Below are positions 21,501 through 32,470 of a stretch of DNA of 64,000 nucleotides, piece by piece. Positions within the stretch are counted from its first letter, which is position 1; each line of letters begins with the position of its first letter. The DNA is taken from the NCBI RefSeq assembly GCF_010093535.1, contig NW_022985171.1, positions 325,779-389,778 of the forward strand, in the 5' to 3' direction. Position numbers and translations under genes: made by a program. The notes beneath the pieces are model-generated. The model was not told the DNA's origin. It worked only from the letters and a program-made list of their open reading frames with translations, and did not search any database. This DNA is from Lindgomyces ingoldianus. Lineage: Eukaryota > Ascomycota > Dothideomycetes > Pleosporales > Lindgomycetaceae.

Positions 21501-22603
21501 TCCGCAAATTAATGACCTCGCGCTATAACAGCAATCAGGAAAACAGGACCGAGCGCCACAAGCACGCTACTTCGATCGACGAGAACTTTATGGATTCCAA
21601 TGTCTCTGGTTCGACATTTCATGTCAATTGCAGAGGATTTTGATCACGTTTAGCCTGCCTACACGTGCGTTTGGAGTCTTCTCCCACGCTAACAACTATT
21701 TGAACAGTCGCCTCCCTTGTCTTGCCATTTGCCCATGCCTTGCGTCCACGAAAACACTACCTCCACCGCCATGCGATCATTTTCCTCGCCTTAGGGCCGC
21801 TCTTCATTATCCTCACAATCTCCTACGAAGGACTCTTCTACTTCGCCATTGCCATCACTCTCATCAGCTGGGTCCGACTCGAACACAGAATTCATCAACG
21901 CTTTAATAGCGGCAGTATCCCCAACATCATTTCTAGCGACAATTCTCGTCCATTGGGCAATGTCAGGAACGCCATAGCTAATGGTTATGCCTTCAGCACC
22001 AAAAAGTCTTTGAAAGAGCAGATTACGACACCGCTTGCAACAGCCGCCGAGGCTTCGAAGCAGAGAGAAAAGGCTGCCGTAGAGGGGGACTACAGAAGTC
22101 TTACCCTTTCAGACGCGAGAATCTGTCTGTTCTTCCTCTTCCTGCTTCATTCGGCTTTCTTTAGCACCGGAAACATCGCCTCGATCTCCTCTTTCTCGCT
22201 AGACGCTGTCTACCGGTTACTGCCCATCTTCGATCCCTTTAGTCAAGCGGCTCTTCTCATCTTCAAGATCCTGGCTCCTTTCGCTCTAGTTTCTGCCAAC
22301 CTTGGATTTCTGACCAAGAGACTGAAACTTCGAGGCGGAAGTCTGTTCGCGGTTGTCATGGGCATTAGTGACTACATGACTCTTCGCTTCTTCTGGGAAG
22401 TAAGAGACGAGGGGAGCTGGCTGGAGATTGGAGAGAGTATCAGCATGTTTATTATTGCTTCTGCTTTGTGTGTTTTCGTTGCTGGGTTGGAAGCTTTGTC
22501 AGAGGTTTTTGTTAGAGGTGTGGAGTTTCAAGACGATGTGTGGAGTGACAGTGGGACGAAAGCGGGGAGTAATGAGACAATGAATACAGCGTGTTCAATG
22601 TAA
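18593..22603 (+). CDS. mcd4: GPI ethanolamine phosphate transferase 1 (Mcd4/PIG-N)
   Basis: The exons are 18593-18761, 18821-20382, 20432-20619, 20669-20922 and 21708-22603, giving 1022 residues, a normal length for fungal Mcd4. An N-terminal membrane anchor precedes the lumenal alkaline-phosphatase-fold domain: GDGLRADK (about 57-64, metal site), PTESRPGH (about 109-116, with the likely nucleophile threonine), [10 protein letters not shown] and [10 protein letters not shown]. Many hydrophobic segments follow. In the ER the enzyme adds phosphoethanolamine to the first mannose of the GPI anchor, an essential step. Introns 1 to 3 are 59, 49 and 49 nt, but intron 4 is 785 nt. The reading frame is intact across all junctions, and no RIP damage is seen even though both sides are transposon-rich. 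Confidence 0.93.
20923..21707 (+). other. Abnormally long fourth intron of mcd4
   Basis: It starts GTAAGTAC and ends with a normal branch (GCTAAC) and TTGAACAG, and splicing restores the conserved [13 protein letters not shown]. At 785 nt it is more than ten times longer than the other introns here. It contains a 122-codon frame (20972-21340) with a hydrophobic segment and a second frame at 21419-21643. I do not recognise either. An insertion into a formerly short intron is likely. Confidence 0.65.
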
Positions 22604-23061
22604 CGTACTGCGGTAAAGATTATATAGAGACTACTCACTTACCAGAGCTAGGAAAAAAGTTACGTACAGGCTATAGTTATAGTACAGTGTTAAAAGTGAA
22701 TTACGGATTGTAGTTTTTATTCTTAGTAGCTTCTAATTCTTTTCAAGAGCCTCTAAGTATAATTATATCTGCTAGAGATATATTGTCTCTTTTCTATCTA
22801 TAGAAGCTTATTGTAAAAATTATAGATAAATAAGCATAAATAACAGTATAGAGTAATAGAAAAAGTTAACAAAGATTATTAAGTAAATTATTTAGTAAAA
22901 CAAGTTACTACTAAGCTAAAGTAGCTATAATTTGTTTCATAAAAGCTAAGGTAGTGTTACGATCAGGCTTGTCCTTAGCCGTTTACAGCTATATCAGACT
23001 AGAATAGACAAAGAACGATGAGCCGGATGCAGCAAGAGATAGAACAAAGAAGTAGCATGTA
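22604..23061. other. AT-rich stretch between mcd4 and the pogo element
   Basis: No gene is visible. Composition shifts to the RIP type within about 60 bp of the mcd4 stop codon. The start of the next element at 23064 is defined by its TA flank. Confidence 0.5.
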
Positions 23062-23063
23062 TA

Positions 23064-26000
23064 ACGTACCTAACAGGTTGGCCGGCCACACAGGTTAGCC
23101 AGCCACTTTTGCTAAGCCTTTACCACACTCTACCTATCTACATAATGCCTTAATAACAACACTAGATTAAATTTTCTAAAAAACATTAAATACAGCTTAC
23201 TTTTTAGGCTTTTAAATAAGACTTAAAACCTTTTTTATAACATGCTACAGCTATTTATAACATTTTTTATATAACACTAAGTAATTAACACGCTAGATAG
23301 CCTTTATAAGTAAAATATTAGCCTAAATTAAAAAATCTAACTAAGCTTAAAAAAAAGGTAGTTATTAAGTATATACTTAAGCTTATTATACGCAGATTTT
23401 CTCTTAGACTTATAGCTATAGCTAATATAGCTAATTCCTTACACGTAAAGTGTAATCTAGGCTAGGTTAGCTTAAACTAGCCTAGTATATAAGTTAAGCA
23501 CTACTTTAAGTTTATAATAAAGTTTAATTATAAGCATAATTATAAAAAAATGCTTTATAAAAATTTAAAAGTTATCTAAAGCTAGTTTTACTTAGTAGCT
23601 AACATAAAAGCTAAGTATAGTATTTAAGATAAAGATATATATAACTTTAATAAGTTAAGCTTTATAATAAGCTAAATATTAACTAAAGTAGTTATTATAG
23701 CTTTAAAAAGATAAAGACAGCTAAAGGTAATATAGTAAAGTAATAAAAAGTAGATAATAGTTATCTAAGGCATTAACATAATAAAGTAAGCTATTTTACT
23801 TTTTATTATTTTTAAAAGCTGCTATTACTTTTTTGCCTAGTATAAAAAAAAATCTGCTTTAAAACTAAGTTATTATAGTTTTTAAAAATAGCTAGATAAT
23901 AAATAAGCTTAAGCTGTAGTAGTTAAAGCACTTTAATAAGTATATAAAAAGAAAAGTTATAAGCGCTTATTAGCTTTTTATTATTAATAGCTATAAAAGC
24001 TAACGTACCTAACAGGTTAGCTAGCCACACAGGTTAGCTAGCCACTTTTGCCAAGCCCCTACTAAAACCACCCTATTCTAGCGCAAAACTGCCCACTTTA
24101 GCCTTGTATAGAGCAATACAACATAAGATATTATTTAAAGTCTACTTCTGCTACTTTCTTACACATACGCAAGTTATGCCTAGTCTAATTACACTGCCTA
24201 TATTACCTTTAACTTAGCTTACCTTCTTTAGCGCGCACTTATGTCTTTAGCTTTTTCTTATTACTACGCGCTTTAAACTCTTTTAGAGCAGTTAGACAAG
24301 CCTTATTCTTAACTATTAAAGTCTTTTTTGCCTAAATCTGCTTTCTTTTATGCAATCTATGTTGTGTAGCAGCCTTATTTGCTACTTAAAGCTTTGTAAT
24401 CTTCTTTTATGCTAACACTAGCTTATATGTAATAATTAATGCCCCTTTTAAGACTTTCTTAAAGGCCTTTACTATAGACATTAGTAAGCTATTTATATAC
24501 CTTTAAATTTTTACCTTTATAAGCATTAATTATAACCTAAATTTAAGAGTATTACTTAAGGTTTATAACTACTAGAGCTTGTTGTTAATAGGTAGTAGTA
24601 GTAATAAAGTATATAACTAAATATTAAAAGCTATTTTAACTTATTTTAAGTTAAATAAGACTAAACTAGTGCTTTAAAACTCTTTTTAGATATTACTAAA
24701 AGTAATTACTACATTATAAGTGTGTATAAAGCATAGTAGAAACTTAAGTTTTATAATATAAGTAATTTAGTTACACATAAGATTTTTAGCTTAGCACTTA
24801 TACACTTTCTTTAAAAAAGCAAAACAACCTACACTAAAAGGCTATAAAAAGTATAATAAGTGTAAAAGCATGTAAATAGTAATAATCTTATTCTTTTTAT
24901 AGTACTACTAGAAATTAAGTAAGTTATAGCTTTTATAGCTGTTAATAATAAAAAGCTAATAAGCACTTATAACTCTTTTTTTTTATATGCTTATTAAAGT
25001 GCTTTAACTACTACAGCTTAAGCTTATTTATTATCTAGCTGTTTTTAAAGACTATAATAACCTAGTTCTAAAGTAGATTCTTCTTTTTATACTAAGTAAA
25101 AAAGTAATAGCAGCTCTTAAAAATAATAAAAAGTAAAATAGCCTACTTTATTATATTAATGCTTTAGATAACTATTATCTACTTTTTATTACTTTACTAT
25201 ATTACTTTTAGCTATTTTTATCTCTTTAAAGCTATAATAACTGCTTTAGTTAATATCTAGCCTATTATAAAGCCTAACTTGTTAAAGTTATATATGTCTT
25301 TATTTTAGATACTATACTTAGCTTTTATGTTAGCTACTAGGCAAAACTAGCTCTAGATAACTTTTAGATTCTTATAAAGTGCTTTTTTATAATTATACTT
25401 ATAATTAAACTTTATTATAAACTTAGAGTAGTGCTTAACCTACATACTTAGCTAGTTTAAGCTAACCTAGCCTAGATTACACTCTACGTGTAAAGAATTA
25501 GCTATATTAGCTATAGCTACAAGCTTAAAAAGAAATCTATGTGTAATAAGCTTAAGTATGTACTTAATAACTACTTTTTTTTTAAGCTTAGTTAAATTTT
25601 TTAATTTAGGCTAGCATTCTGCTTCTAAAGGCTGTCTAGCGCGTTAATTACTTAGTGTTGTGTAAGAAACATTATAAATAGCTATAGTGTGTTATAAAAA
25701 AAGTTTTAAGTCTTATTTAAAAGCTTAAAAAGTAAGCTGTATCTAATGTTTTTTAAAAGATTTAATCTAGTGTTGTTGTTAAGGCATTATGTAGATAGGT
25801 AGAGTGTGGTAGGGGCTTAGCAAAAGTGGCTAGCTAACCTGTGTGGCTAGCTAACCTGTTAGGTACGTTATAACTTACTTAATTTTTAGTAGTACTATTA
25901 AAAAAATAAAATTATTACTATTTACATGCTTTTACACTTATTACACCTTTTATAGCCTCTTAATATAGGTTGTTTTACCCCTTTAAAAAAAGTATATAAG

Positions 26001-26794
26001 TGCTAAGCTAAAGATCTTATATATAACTAAATTACTTATATTATAAAACTTAAGTTTCTACTATGCTTTATACACACTTATAATGCAGTAATTACTTTTA
26101 GTAATATTTAAAAAGGGTTTTAAAGCGCTAGTTTAGTTCTATTTAACCTAGAATAAGTTAAAATAGCCCTTAATATCTAGTTATGTACTTTATTACTACT
26201 ACTACTTATTAATAATAAGCTCTAGTAGTTATAAACCTTAAGTAATACTTTTAAATTTAAGTTATAATTAATGCTTATAAAAGTAAAAATTTAAAGGCAT
26301 ATAAATAGCTTACTAATGTTTATAGTAAAGGCCTTTAAAAAAGTTTTAAAAGAGGCAGTAATTATTACACATAAGCTAGTATTAGTGTAAAAGAAGATTA
26401 TAAAGCTTTAAGTAGTAAATAAGGCTGCTATATAATATAGATTATATAAAAAAAAGTAAATTTAAGTAAAAAAAACTTTAATAGTTAAAAATAAAGCTTA
26501 TCTAACTACTCTAAAAGAGTTTAGAGCGTGTAGTAATAAAAAGAAGCTAAAGACATAAGTGCGCGCTAAAGAAAGTAAGCTAAGTTAAAAGTAATATAGG
26601 CAGTGTAATTAGACTAGGCATAACTTATATATATATATAAAAGTAGTAGAAGTAGACTCTAAATAATATCTTGTGTTGTATTACTTTATATAGAGCTAAA
26701 GTAAGCTGTTTTGCGCCAGAATAGGGTGGTTTTAGTGGGGGCTTAGCAAAAGTAGCCGGCTAACCTGTGTGGCCAGCCAACCTGTTAGGTACGT
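23064..26794 (+). mobile_element. pogo/Fot1-type DNA transposon B1, interrupted by copy B2
   Basis: It starts ACGTACCTAACAGG, ends with the inverted form CCTGTTAGGTACGT, and is flanked by TA (23062-23063 and 26795-26796). The terminal repeats contain a tandem pair of GGTTGGCCGGCCACAC-like blocks. Without B2 it is 1863 bp. A plus-strand transposase of the DDE_1 type can be traced through many RIP stops: near 23640 the mutated form of NFDETGF, and around the B2 junction the mutated LLILDGHESH and, after it, MPPHSSHLLQPLDVGC-like blocks. The outer ends are mostly unmutated while the interior is heavily mutated. Confidence 0.85.
24003..25868 (-). mobile_element. pogo/Fot1-type transposon B2, full copy inside B1
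   Basis: It is 1866 bp, the same length as B1 without its insert, and in the opposite orientation: its right-end sequence (CACCCTATTCTAGCGC) comes first. It is flanked by TA (24001-24002 and 25869-25870). Its terminal repeats are RIP-mutated (GGTTAGCTAGCC instead of GGTTGGCCGGCC), and its transposase frame is destroyed by stops. Confidence 0.85.
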
Positions 26795-26847
26795 TATAAG
26801 CAGTAGCGAATCTCTGCCTTAGAGGGCAGCGATTCTTCTAAGTCTTT

Positions 26848-27443
26848 TAAGGTGCATCCCTGTGTAGCGAGACACCTGGCGTGGCGAGACAAATAAGGGG
26901 TACTTTAACTTTCAGCAGCTAGAAAACCATACGCAAAACAAATATTACTATAAGTCTGTAGAAATAATCTGCTGTAGCTAATCCTAAATGTCTATTATTA
27001 ACTCTTCTCTAAAAATTTTATTTGCATTATTGTCTCTGCGCCTAGTTTGTGAAGCGCCTTTTTTTTATAATGTAATTAAGACTTCCTATTCTATAACACT
27101 AACACTACGTCTTTTTTGCTCTAGATTTTTGTTAAACAGTTCTGTGCTAGCCTTAAAACTTTACACTAATACCTACAAGTTATCTTTAGCCTTGTGCATA
27201 CTATTATAAGTTAATTTATGTAGGGTTGCTATGCTAATTAGTACCTCCCGCGGAAGCGAGTACTGATCCTGGCTAGTGCAGAATGACCCTAGGGGCATGT
27301 CTCACCTTATCGTTAGTGCGTAATGTATCCGTGGCGGCTGTCAGGCCCGTGGCTGTGCAGCGCCGCTGCCAAGTGCTGCGGGACATCGAAAATCCGACTT
27401 TGGATTGGGAGCAGGGCCAGGGCTCCCATGGCCTTAGCGCTTG
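26848..27443 (+). repeat. Left arm (R1) of a long inverted repeat
   Basis: Its reverse complement matches 30426-31006 along its length, from an outer end reading AAGGTGCATCCCTG to an inner end near CAGGGCTCCCATGGCC. RIP-type transitions are concentrated in the outer, AT-rich two thirds; the inner third is nearly identical in both arms. Confidence 0.8.
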
Positions 27444-27868
27444 GCCGTTGCCTTTTCCAAAAATCATCCAGAAGTCGGCTCCCTTATCGACAAGGTGCGC
27501 TCCCGTTGGAACGATTTAGGTCTGTCAAAAATAACGGATGCTTACACCCAGACGGTGCCACTGCATTGAAAGAGTGGGGAGGCGACTCGAACGAGGCAGA
27601 CCTACAATTGGGGCTATGGTCAGCTGCCGGACTGCAGTTGCTCAAGCAGCAGCGATCAGCGGTATCAGGTTCTGGGGAGATTCTGCCTTTTATAGGTGGG
27701 ACCATTGTTGGACATAAGTGGAGAGTACATATTACCTGGAAGGACGCGAATGGTGGTGGGAAAACGCCCACCAACTATAAGTCACCACATGTGCCTAAAT
27801 CACACCATTGGGACGCTGCATGCATACCGTTAAGCAAAGGCCGGACGCAGTATGTGTGGATGCAATGA
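27323..27868 (+). pseudogene. Fragment of a fungal PD-(D/E)XK nuclease-like protein
   Basis: The frame contains EADLQLGLWSAAGLQLLKQQ and, further on, GHKWRVHITWKD. This matches the C-terminal part of the PD-(D/E)XK nuclease-like domain found in many fungal proteins, in which a block like EAxLQLGVWxAA follows the catalytic residues. The conserved ETK-type catalytic segment is not present upstream and the C terminus is cut short, so this is a truncated copy. The first 40 or so codons lie inside inverted-repeat arm R1 and may not belong to the nuclease. Confidence 0.6.
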
Positions 27869-28177
27869 CAAATCTGTGCTTCCTGATCGGTGAGAGAAAG
27901 ATAATCACACGACTAAACCCGCTGGCTTTGCCTAGCGACCCAGATTCAACTGCATTGCATGCCTCAGTCTCGTGAAGAGACACCCCCAAACCCCTTAAGC
28001 GACCACATAGCATTAAAGTTATAAAAGGGTGAGGATTATACTGCTGTCGGCTTTTTACAAGAGATATTATATCTTCCGTCCTCTGAGAGCAGTGTCCGCA
28101 AGCCACAACCTTAGGAAAAGACATTGACTGACTCTCACAGCTAACGAAGCATCAACAACCTCACGATCTCCGAAGAT

Positions 28178-28915
28178 ATGTCGCCCAACTTCTGCAGCTT
28201 CCCCAGCGAGCTTCGCAACAAGATATATGAGCTGCTCTTGTTGCACCAGGAACCTATTGACCCTTGGGTTGGTTACAATCGACAGAAGCTCACGCCTGGG
28301 CTTTTTCGCGCAAACAAGATTGTCCACCGCGAAGCTAGCTCGCTGTTCTATACCCAGAATCGCTTCAATTTTACCATGCACACGCCTGAGAACGTGGCCT
28401 CGTTCCTCGAGCAAATCGGCCGCAATAACGCAGACTATATCCGACATATATGTATCGACTTTCCGAATTTCCTCTATCTGGACCCCGGTAATGTCACTCT
28501 CGAGGACAATAGCGTTCGTATCCTCGCGAAGATCCGGACCGAATGTGCCAAGTTGACCACGCTTACGACGTCCCTCTATAGCACAAATGCCATGGAGCTT
28601 AGGCTCGACGCACTCGACCACCCCAAGATCGTTGGTGAGGCGTTAAAGCTCGTCGATACTCTCTTCAGAGCCATTTCATCCGTGCAAGAGATCATTGTCG
28701 AGGTGTACGAGGACAGTCCAAATGATCATATAAGGAGAGAAATGAAGAGTCACGGATGGACAATCAACGCAATAGAGTATGTAGAAGAGTTTGGCTCCGA
28801 CATATCTTTCGGTGACACCGAAGATTACGATTATCGCTATGATGATGGTGATTACGATGATGAGGAGTATGATATAGACAATGACAGTGACTTTTGGAGA
28901 AGGGCAGCAGACTGA
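28178..28915 (+). CDS. 2EXR / F-box-like domain protein
   Basis: A single 245-codon exon. The N terminus, FPSELRNKIYELLL, followed by PGLFRANKIVHREASSLFYT, is the hallmark of the fungal 2EXR family, related to F-box proteins and greatly expanded in dothideomycetes. Function is unknown in general; protein-protein interaction is assumed. The C-terminal 30 residues are strongly acidic (Asp, Glu and Tyr runs). The frame is intact and shows no RIP, although it lies between two inverted-repeat arms. The ATG at 28178 gives the standard start a few residues before the domain. It could be cargo of the surrounding repeat or an original gene trapped between two insertions. Confidence 0.8.
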   Translation: MSPNFCSFPSELRNKIYELLLLHQEPIDPWVGYNRQKLTPGLFRANKIVHREASSLFYTQNRFNFTMHTPENVASFLEQIGRNNADYIRHICIDFPNFLYLDPGNVTLEDNSVRILAKIRTECAKLTTLTTSLYSTNAMELRLDALDHPKIVGEALKLVDTLFRAISSVQEIIVEVYEDSPNDHIRREMKSHGWTINAIEYVEEFGSDISFGDTEDYDYRYDDGDYDDEEYDIDNDSDFWRRAAD

Positions 28916-29421
28916 ATCCACTGGTATCTACTCACACACTATTGGGTATTAGCGAGAAGAGGAAGAGCAACGAGCCGCAGACGCAAAGGTTTCGTCGCAT
29001 AGGTAATTCCTTCCAGGATAGTAAGCCCGCCAATAACTATGGTTACAAGAAATTTAGAGATCGAAATCTAGTCGTGACTTCGGCTTCTGTTTAGAAGCTC
29101 CTAGCCAGTGTCACTTGTACGTGAAAACGAAGAGTTTATCCAAGGCTCAGAATGTTCCACACCTTTACATTCTCGTCCATTCCACATACCGCCCAACGCC
29201 AGATAGGATCGACGCTAGAAGGAGGTCAAATTATTCCCGGGCACCGTCCTATCCTGGATGAAGCTATAGTTGTAAGGGCCATGACTCCGCAATTGTGTTC
29301 CTCTCCTTCATGATAACGTTCGCAGCAGTTGCTGCCTGGTGGGATTTCTGAATATTCATGTATCTACTTGCTCGATCAGAATGATTTTCTTCAAACACCT
29401 GAAGTTAAGACCGATTACCGC
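28916..29421. other. Stretch without a supported gene
   Basis: The sequence is of ordinary composition with short frames only. It may hold the 3' part of the hypothetical minus-strand gene that follows. Confidence 0.4.
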
Positions 29422-29852
29422 TTACCTTCTAGAATATTTGTCTCTATCTCGGGCAAGGGTTCGTGAGTCCCAGATGTTGTAGATGCCCGCGCCCACTCTC
29501 TTGGGGGCTAAAACCACAGCTGCGCGGATCTTCATAGCTGATTCGAAAGTCAGATTCTCTGGTACGTTCAAAAATTGGCCGACTTTGAGCCAATCCTCTT
29601 TTCGAAGGATAACGCGGAGTGAGCTTCCGTTCTCGAATTCCCAGGATTTTCCAGTATGGTGCCAGGCCTCTTCGTAGCAGGGAGGGTGACTGACCCGCAC
29701 CGGCACTCACCTTGCGCCGAAGGCGACAATTTGTTGATGTGGATAGGAGAAGATGGTGTGGCGTCTTGCCAAGCACAGCCACCATCATATACGATTTCGG
29801 ATGAAAACGGCCCGGAACCTGGCGGTGAGTTTCTCACTTCTTTATCCTGCAT
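29422..29852 (-). CDS. Hypothetical protein, two-exon model
   Basis: A minus-strand model starts at the ATG at 29852, uses a 41-nt intron (29710-29670, GTGAGT..ACGAAG) and ends with a stop at 29422. The joined protein has protein-like composition (WEFENGSSLRVILRKEDWLK; NVPENLTFESAMKIRAAVVL) but no family I recognise. A diverged copy of part of its first exon and intron appears at about 59460-59530, so the segment is repeated in this region. It could be an internal piece of a longer gene, or a relic. Confidence 0.3.
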
Positions 29853-30425
29853 CTCTGCTCTATCTTGCCCAGCCCTTGTGAGCTTTCTACAACCCAAGCT
29901 CCTCGCAGGCCGTACAGGTCAAACATGAGCACCTCTGTACGGCATTAATGATTGCAGTGCTCCATACAAGGAGCCGTATGTTGTATACCGTGCGACAGCT
30001 GTATCACCAAGATATGCAACGCCTGTCCACCTTTGTATATGCTTGCAACTGTGGCTTTCTGCCAGTGGCACTCAATCCGCTTGCCGGAGCGGAGGCTTCG
30101 ATCTTGGTATTCTCTAGCTTATCATGCCAATCTCTGCCATACCCGCTATGTCCGACGCCCACCCTATCCTAGGCATCTGCCTGCCGCTCAGTATGTATCT
30201 CGGACATGTTGTGCTCGGAAAGCACAAGGATGTGAGAGGGCTGGAGCGGGGTCAACGTTGAGTCTGCAGGGCTTGAGGGCATCGTGATGGGTGTTGCGGA
30301 AGCTATCGAAGTAGGCGCAGTCGGCCGTTGGATCACATATTGATGTTGTACAACGGCTGTGTCGGAAGCTGATTGCGGTTTCGCGGTTTCGATGCCGGAG
30401 GCGTTCGTGGACCTTGCACAAGCGC
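29853..30425. other. Interior of the inverted-repeat segment, no firm gene
   Basis: A minus-strand frame (30462-30169) is rich in Ser, Thr, Pro and Ala and ends inside arm R2. It might be the low-complexity N-terminal part of a nuclease-like gene of the kind truncated at 27323-27868, but that is a guess. Confidence 0.3.
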
Positions 30426-31006
30426 TCGGGCCATGGGAGCCCTGGCCCTGCTCCCAATCCAAAGTCGGATTTTAGATGTCCCGCAGCACTTGGCAGCGGC
30501 GCTGCACAGCCACGGGCCTGACAGCCGCCACAGATACATTACGCACTAATAATGAGGTGAGACGTGCAGGGTCATTCTGCACTAGCCAGGATCAGTACTC
30601 GCTTCCACAGGAGGTACTAATTAGCATAGGGACCCTGTATAAATTTACCTGCAATAGCGCGCACAAGGCTAAAGATAACTTATAGGCATTAGAGTAAAGT
30701 TTTAAGGCTAGCACAGGGCTGTTTTACAAAAATCTAGAGCAAAAAAGACGTAGTGTTAGTGCTAGAGGATAGAAAGTCTGTCATGTTACAAAAGAAGACG
30801 CTTTACAAACTAGGTGCAGAGACAATAATACAAATGTAATTTTTAGAGAAGAGTTAATAATAAACATTTAGGATTAGCTACAGCAGATTATTTCTACAGA
30901 CTTATAGCAATGTTTGTTATGCGTATGGTTTTCCAGCTACTGAAAGTTAAAGTACCCCTTATTTATCTCGCTACGCCAGGTGTCTCGCTACGTATACACC
31001 TTACCT
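30426..31006 (-). repeat. Right arm (R2) of the long inverted repeat
   Basis: Reverse complement of R1 (26848-27443). A third, less mutated but more diverged copy of the outer two thirds lies at about 59690-60105 in the same orientation as R2. All three copies stop at about the same outer point (GTGCATCCCTG or its variant), which marks a real element end. Confidence 0.8.
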
Positions 31007-31153
31007 AGATTCTAACTATTTAAAGTCTAAATAAACTACGTTAGATAAAAGCAGTTTAGCCTATCTTTAGTATATTACACACCTATTATTTAACAGGTAG
31101 GAACATAAGCACTGATAGAGGTGAAAGTAAGCTACCTAGGTTTATACTAAAAG

Positions 31154-31858
31154 CTATAGTAGCGTACCAGCGTTAACAAAACCAAAGGGGTCATTCGTAG
31201 CCGTCTCTACGCGACACTTGATAATTCTAATTAAGCTGTCAGTTGTCTTGTCGTTAGCAAAGAATCCTAGTCTGCAATGGTCATCTAAGCTTGCCCATGA
31301 CCACGAAGGTGCGCGATAGCCACTAGGCCTTGGTTTCAGCCCTCTGCGATCTGGAGGAAACCAGAACAACTCCACTGCCAGGTTGCTCTGCCAAAGCCCT
31401 GCACAATATTCGTCGTTGAGCGCCTGACTTATTATTTTTGCTACACCGGCGAGAGCTATTAATCTGTCAGAAGTCACCGTCAGATCTCGCTTCGTGAACA
31501 TGCTGGCAACAGCCGTCCACAACTTTCGAAAATTGTTTTGTGCTAGTGGTTCCGTAACGTCTCCAATCCCCTGAATACCATCCTTAGCACATTTAAAAGC
31601 TTGCCAGATAATTTCTCTTGGCATCCAATTATCTTGGTTCCTCTGTGGGAGACCACCAGTTTAGGTTTCCCAGGCAGTGAGTTCGAAGCATTCCCAGAGG
31701 AGTTGTTGGCCAGTCAAATAGAGTATCCTGGATGGCAGAAGTAGTTCCTGAACAACCCATGCTTGTTTTGATAGCGGTGTCGAGTTGATGATGTCTTCCC
31801 AGATCTTATTATAATAAATATGAAACTCATTGTTGGGGCACTCATCTCACTTGGTTTG
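31154..31858 (-). pseudogene. HET-domain pseudogene, 3' half
   Basis: The minus-strand frame continues the gene that begins at 58856. Blocks typical of the region after the HET domain are present: KQAWVVQELLLPSRILYL, LLWECFELTA, LTVTSDRLIALAGVAKIISQ and YRAPSWSWASLDDH. Two in-frame stops lie in the part upstream of the ATG at 31624, so the gene is dead. HET proteins of this type act in vegetative incompatibility and self/non-self cell death. If the stack 31861-57894 plus one TA is removed on paper, the reading frame of this half stays in register with the 5' half. Confidence 0.85.
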
Positions 31859-32102
31859 TACAGTCGCCTACCAAAAGTGATTGGCCACTTTAGCGAGAGG
31901 CCTAGGCCACCCCACAATGCTTTAATTTTAATTAATTGTAACTTAATTAAATTACCACCTTTTTTAATAGTTACAAAAGCAAATAAAACCTCGCGCAAAG
32001 AGCTATCGAAGTCTACTGTTAATACAATATAGCAATTCCACCTCTACAGCGTGAGCGCTGGCAAAATTTTAAGTCATCTTAGCATTCCTAAGTTAACGGT
32101 TA

Positions 32103-32391
32103 TGTAACGGCGCAGGCAAGACAATGGGTCCGAATGCGGTGGGAGTCCACTCAGAGGCATATGGGAGTGCGTGGGGACTCTGAGCCTGGGAATGCCATTG
32201 ACACCTATAGGCCTTGTACGAAAGGATATCAGAAAACTACCGAGCTAGCTACGGGGGCGAGGTGCGACTAAATACATGAGGGAATAGGGGTAACAGCAGG
32301 GGTCGGGGCCAGGTCGAGGTCGGGGCCGATACGAGGGCCTTCCGGAGGTTCCGGGCGACTCGAGATGGAACGATTCATGAGGATCGTTACA
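32103..32391. repeat. Solo LTR (289 bp) inside Tc1-like element T
   Basis: It starts TGTAACGGCGCAGG, ends GGATCGTTACA and is flanked by a GGTTA duplication (32098-32102 and 32392-32396). It shows little RIP. A second copy is at 60271-60747. Confidence 0.85.
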
Positions 32392-32470
32392 GGTTACATA
32401 TAACATCCGCTAGCTGCGCAAGCAGCCCTAGCCTATCTATATAAAAGCCCTGCGTACAGGCTAGCCTCTA

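Noticed and set aside
27484..27774. 96-codon minus-strand frame opposite the nuclease fragment
   Set aside because: The plus strand carries the recognisable PD-(D/E)XK family motifs.
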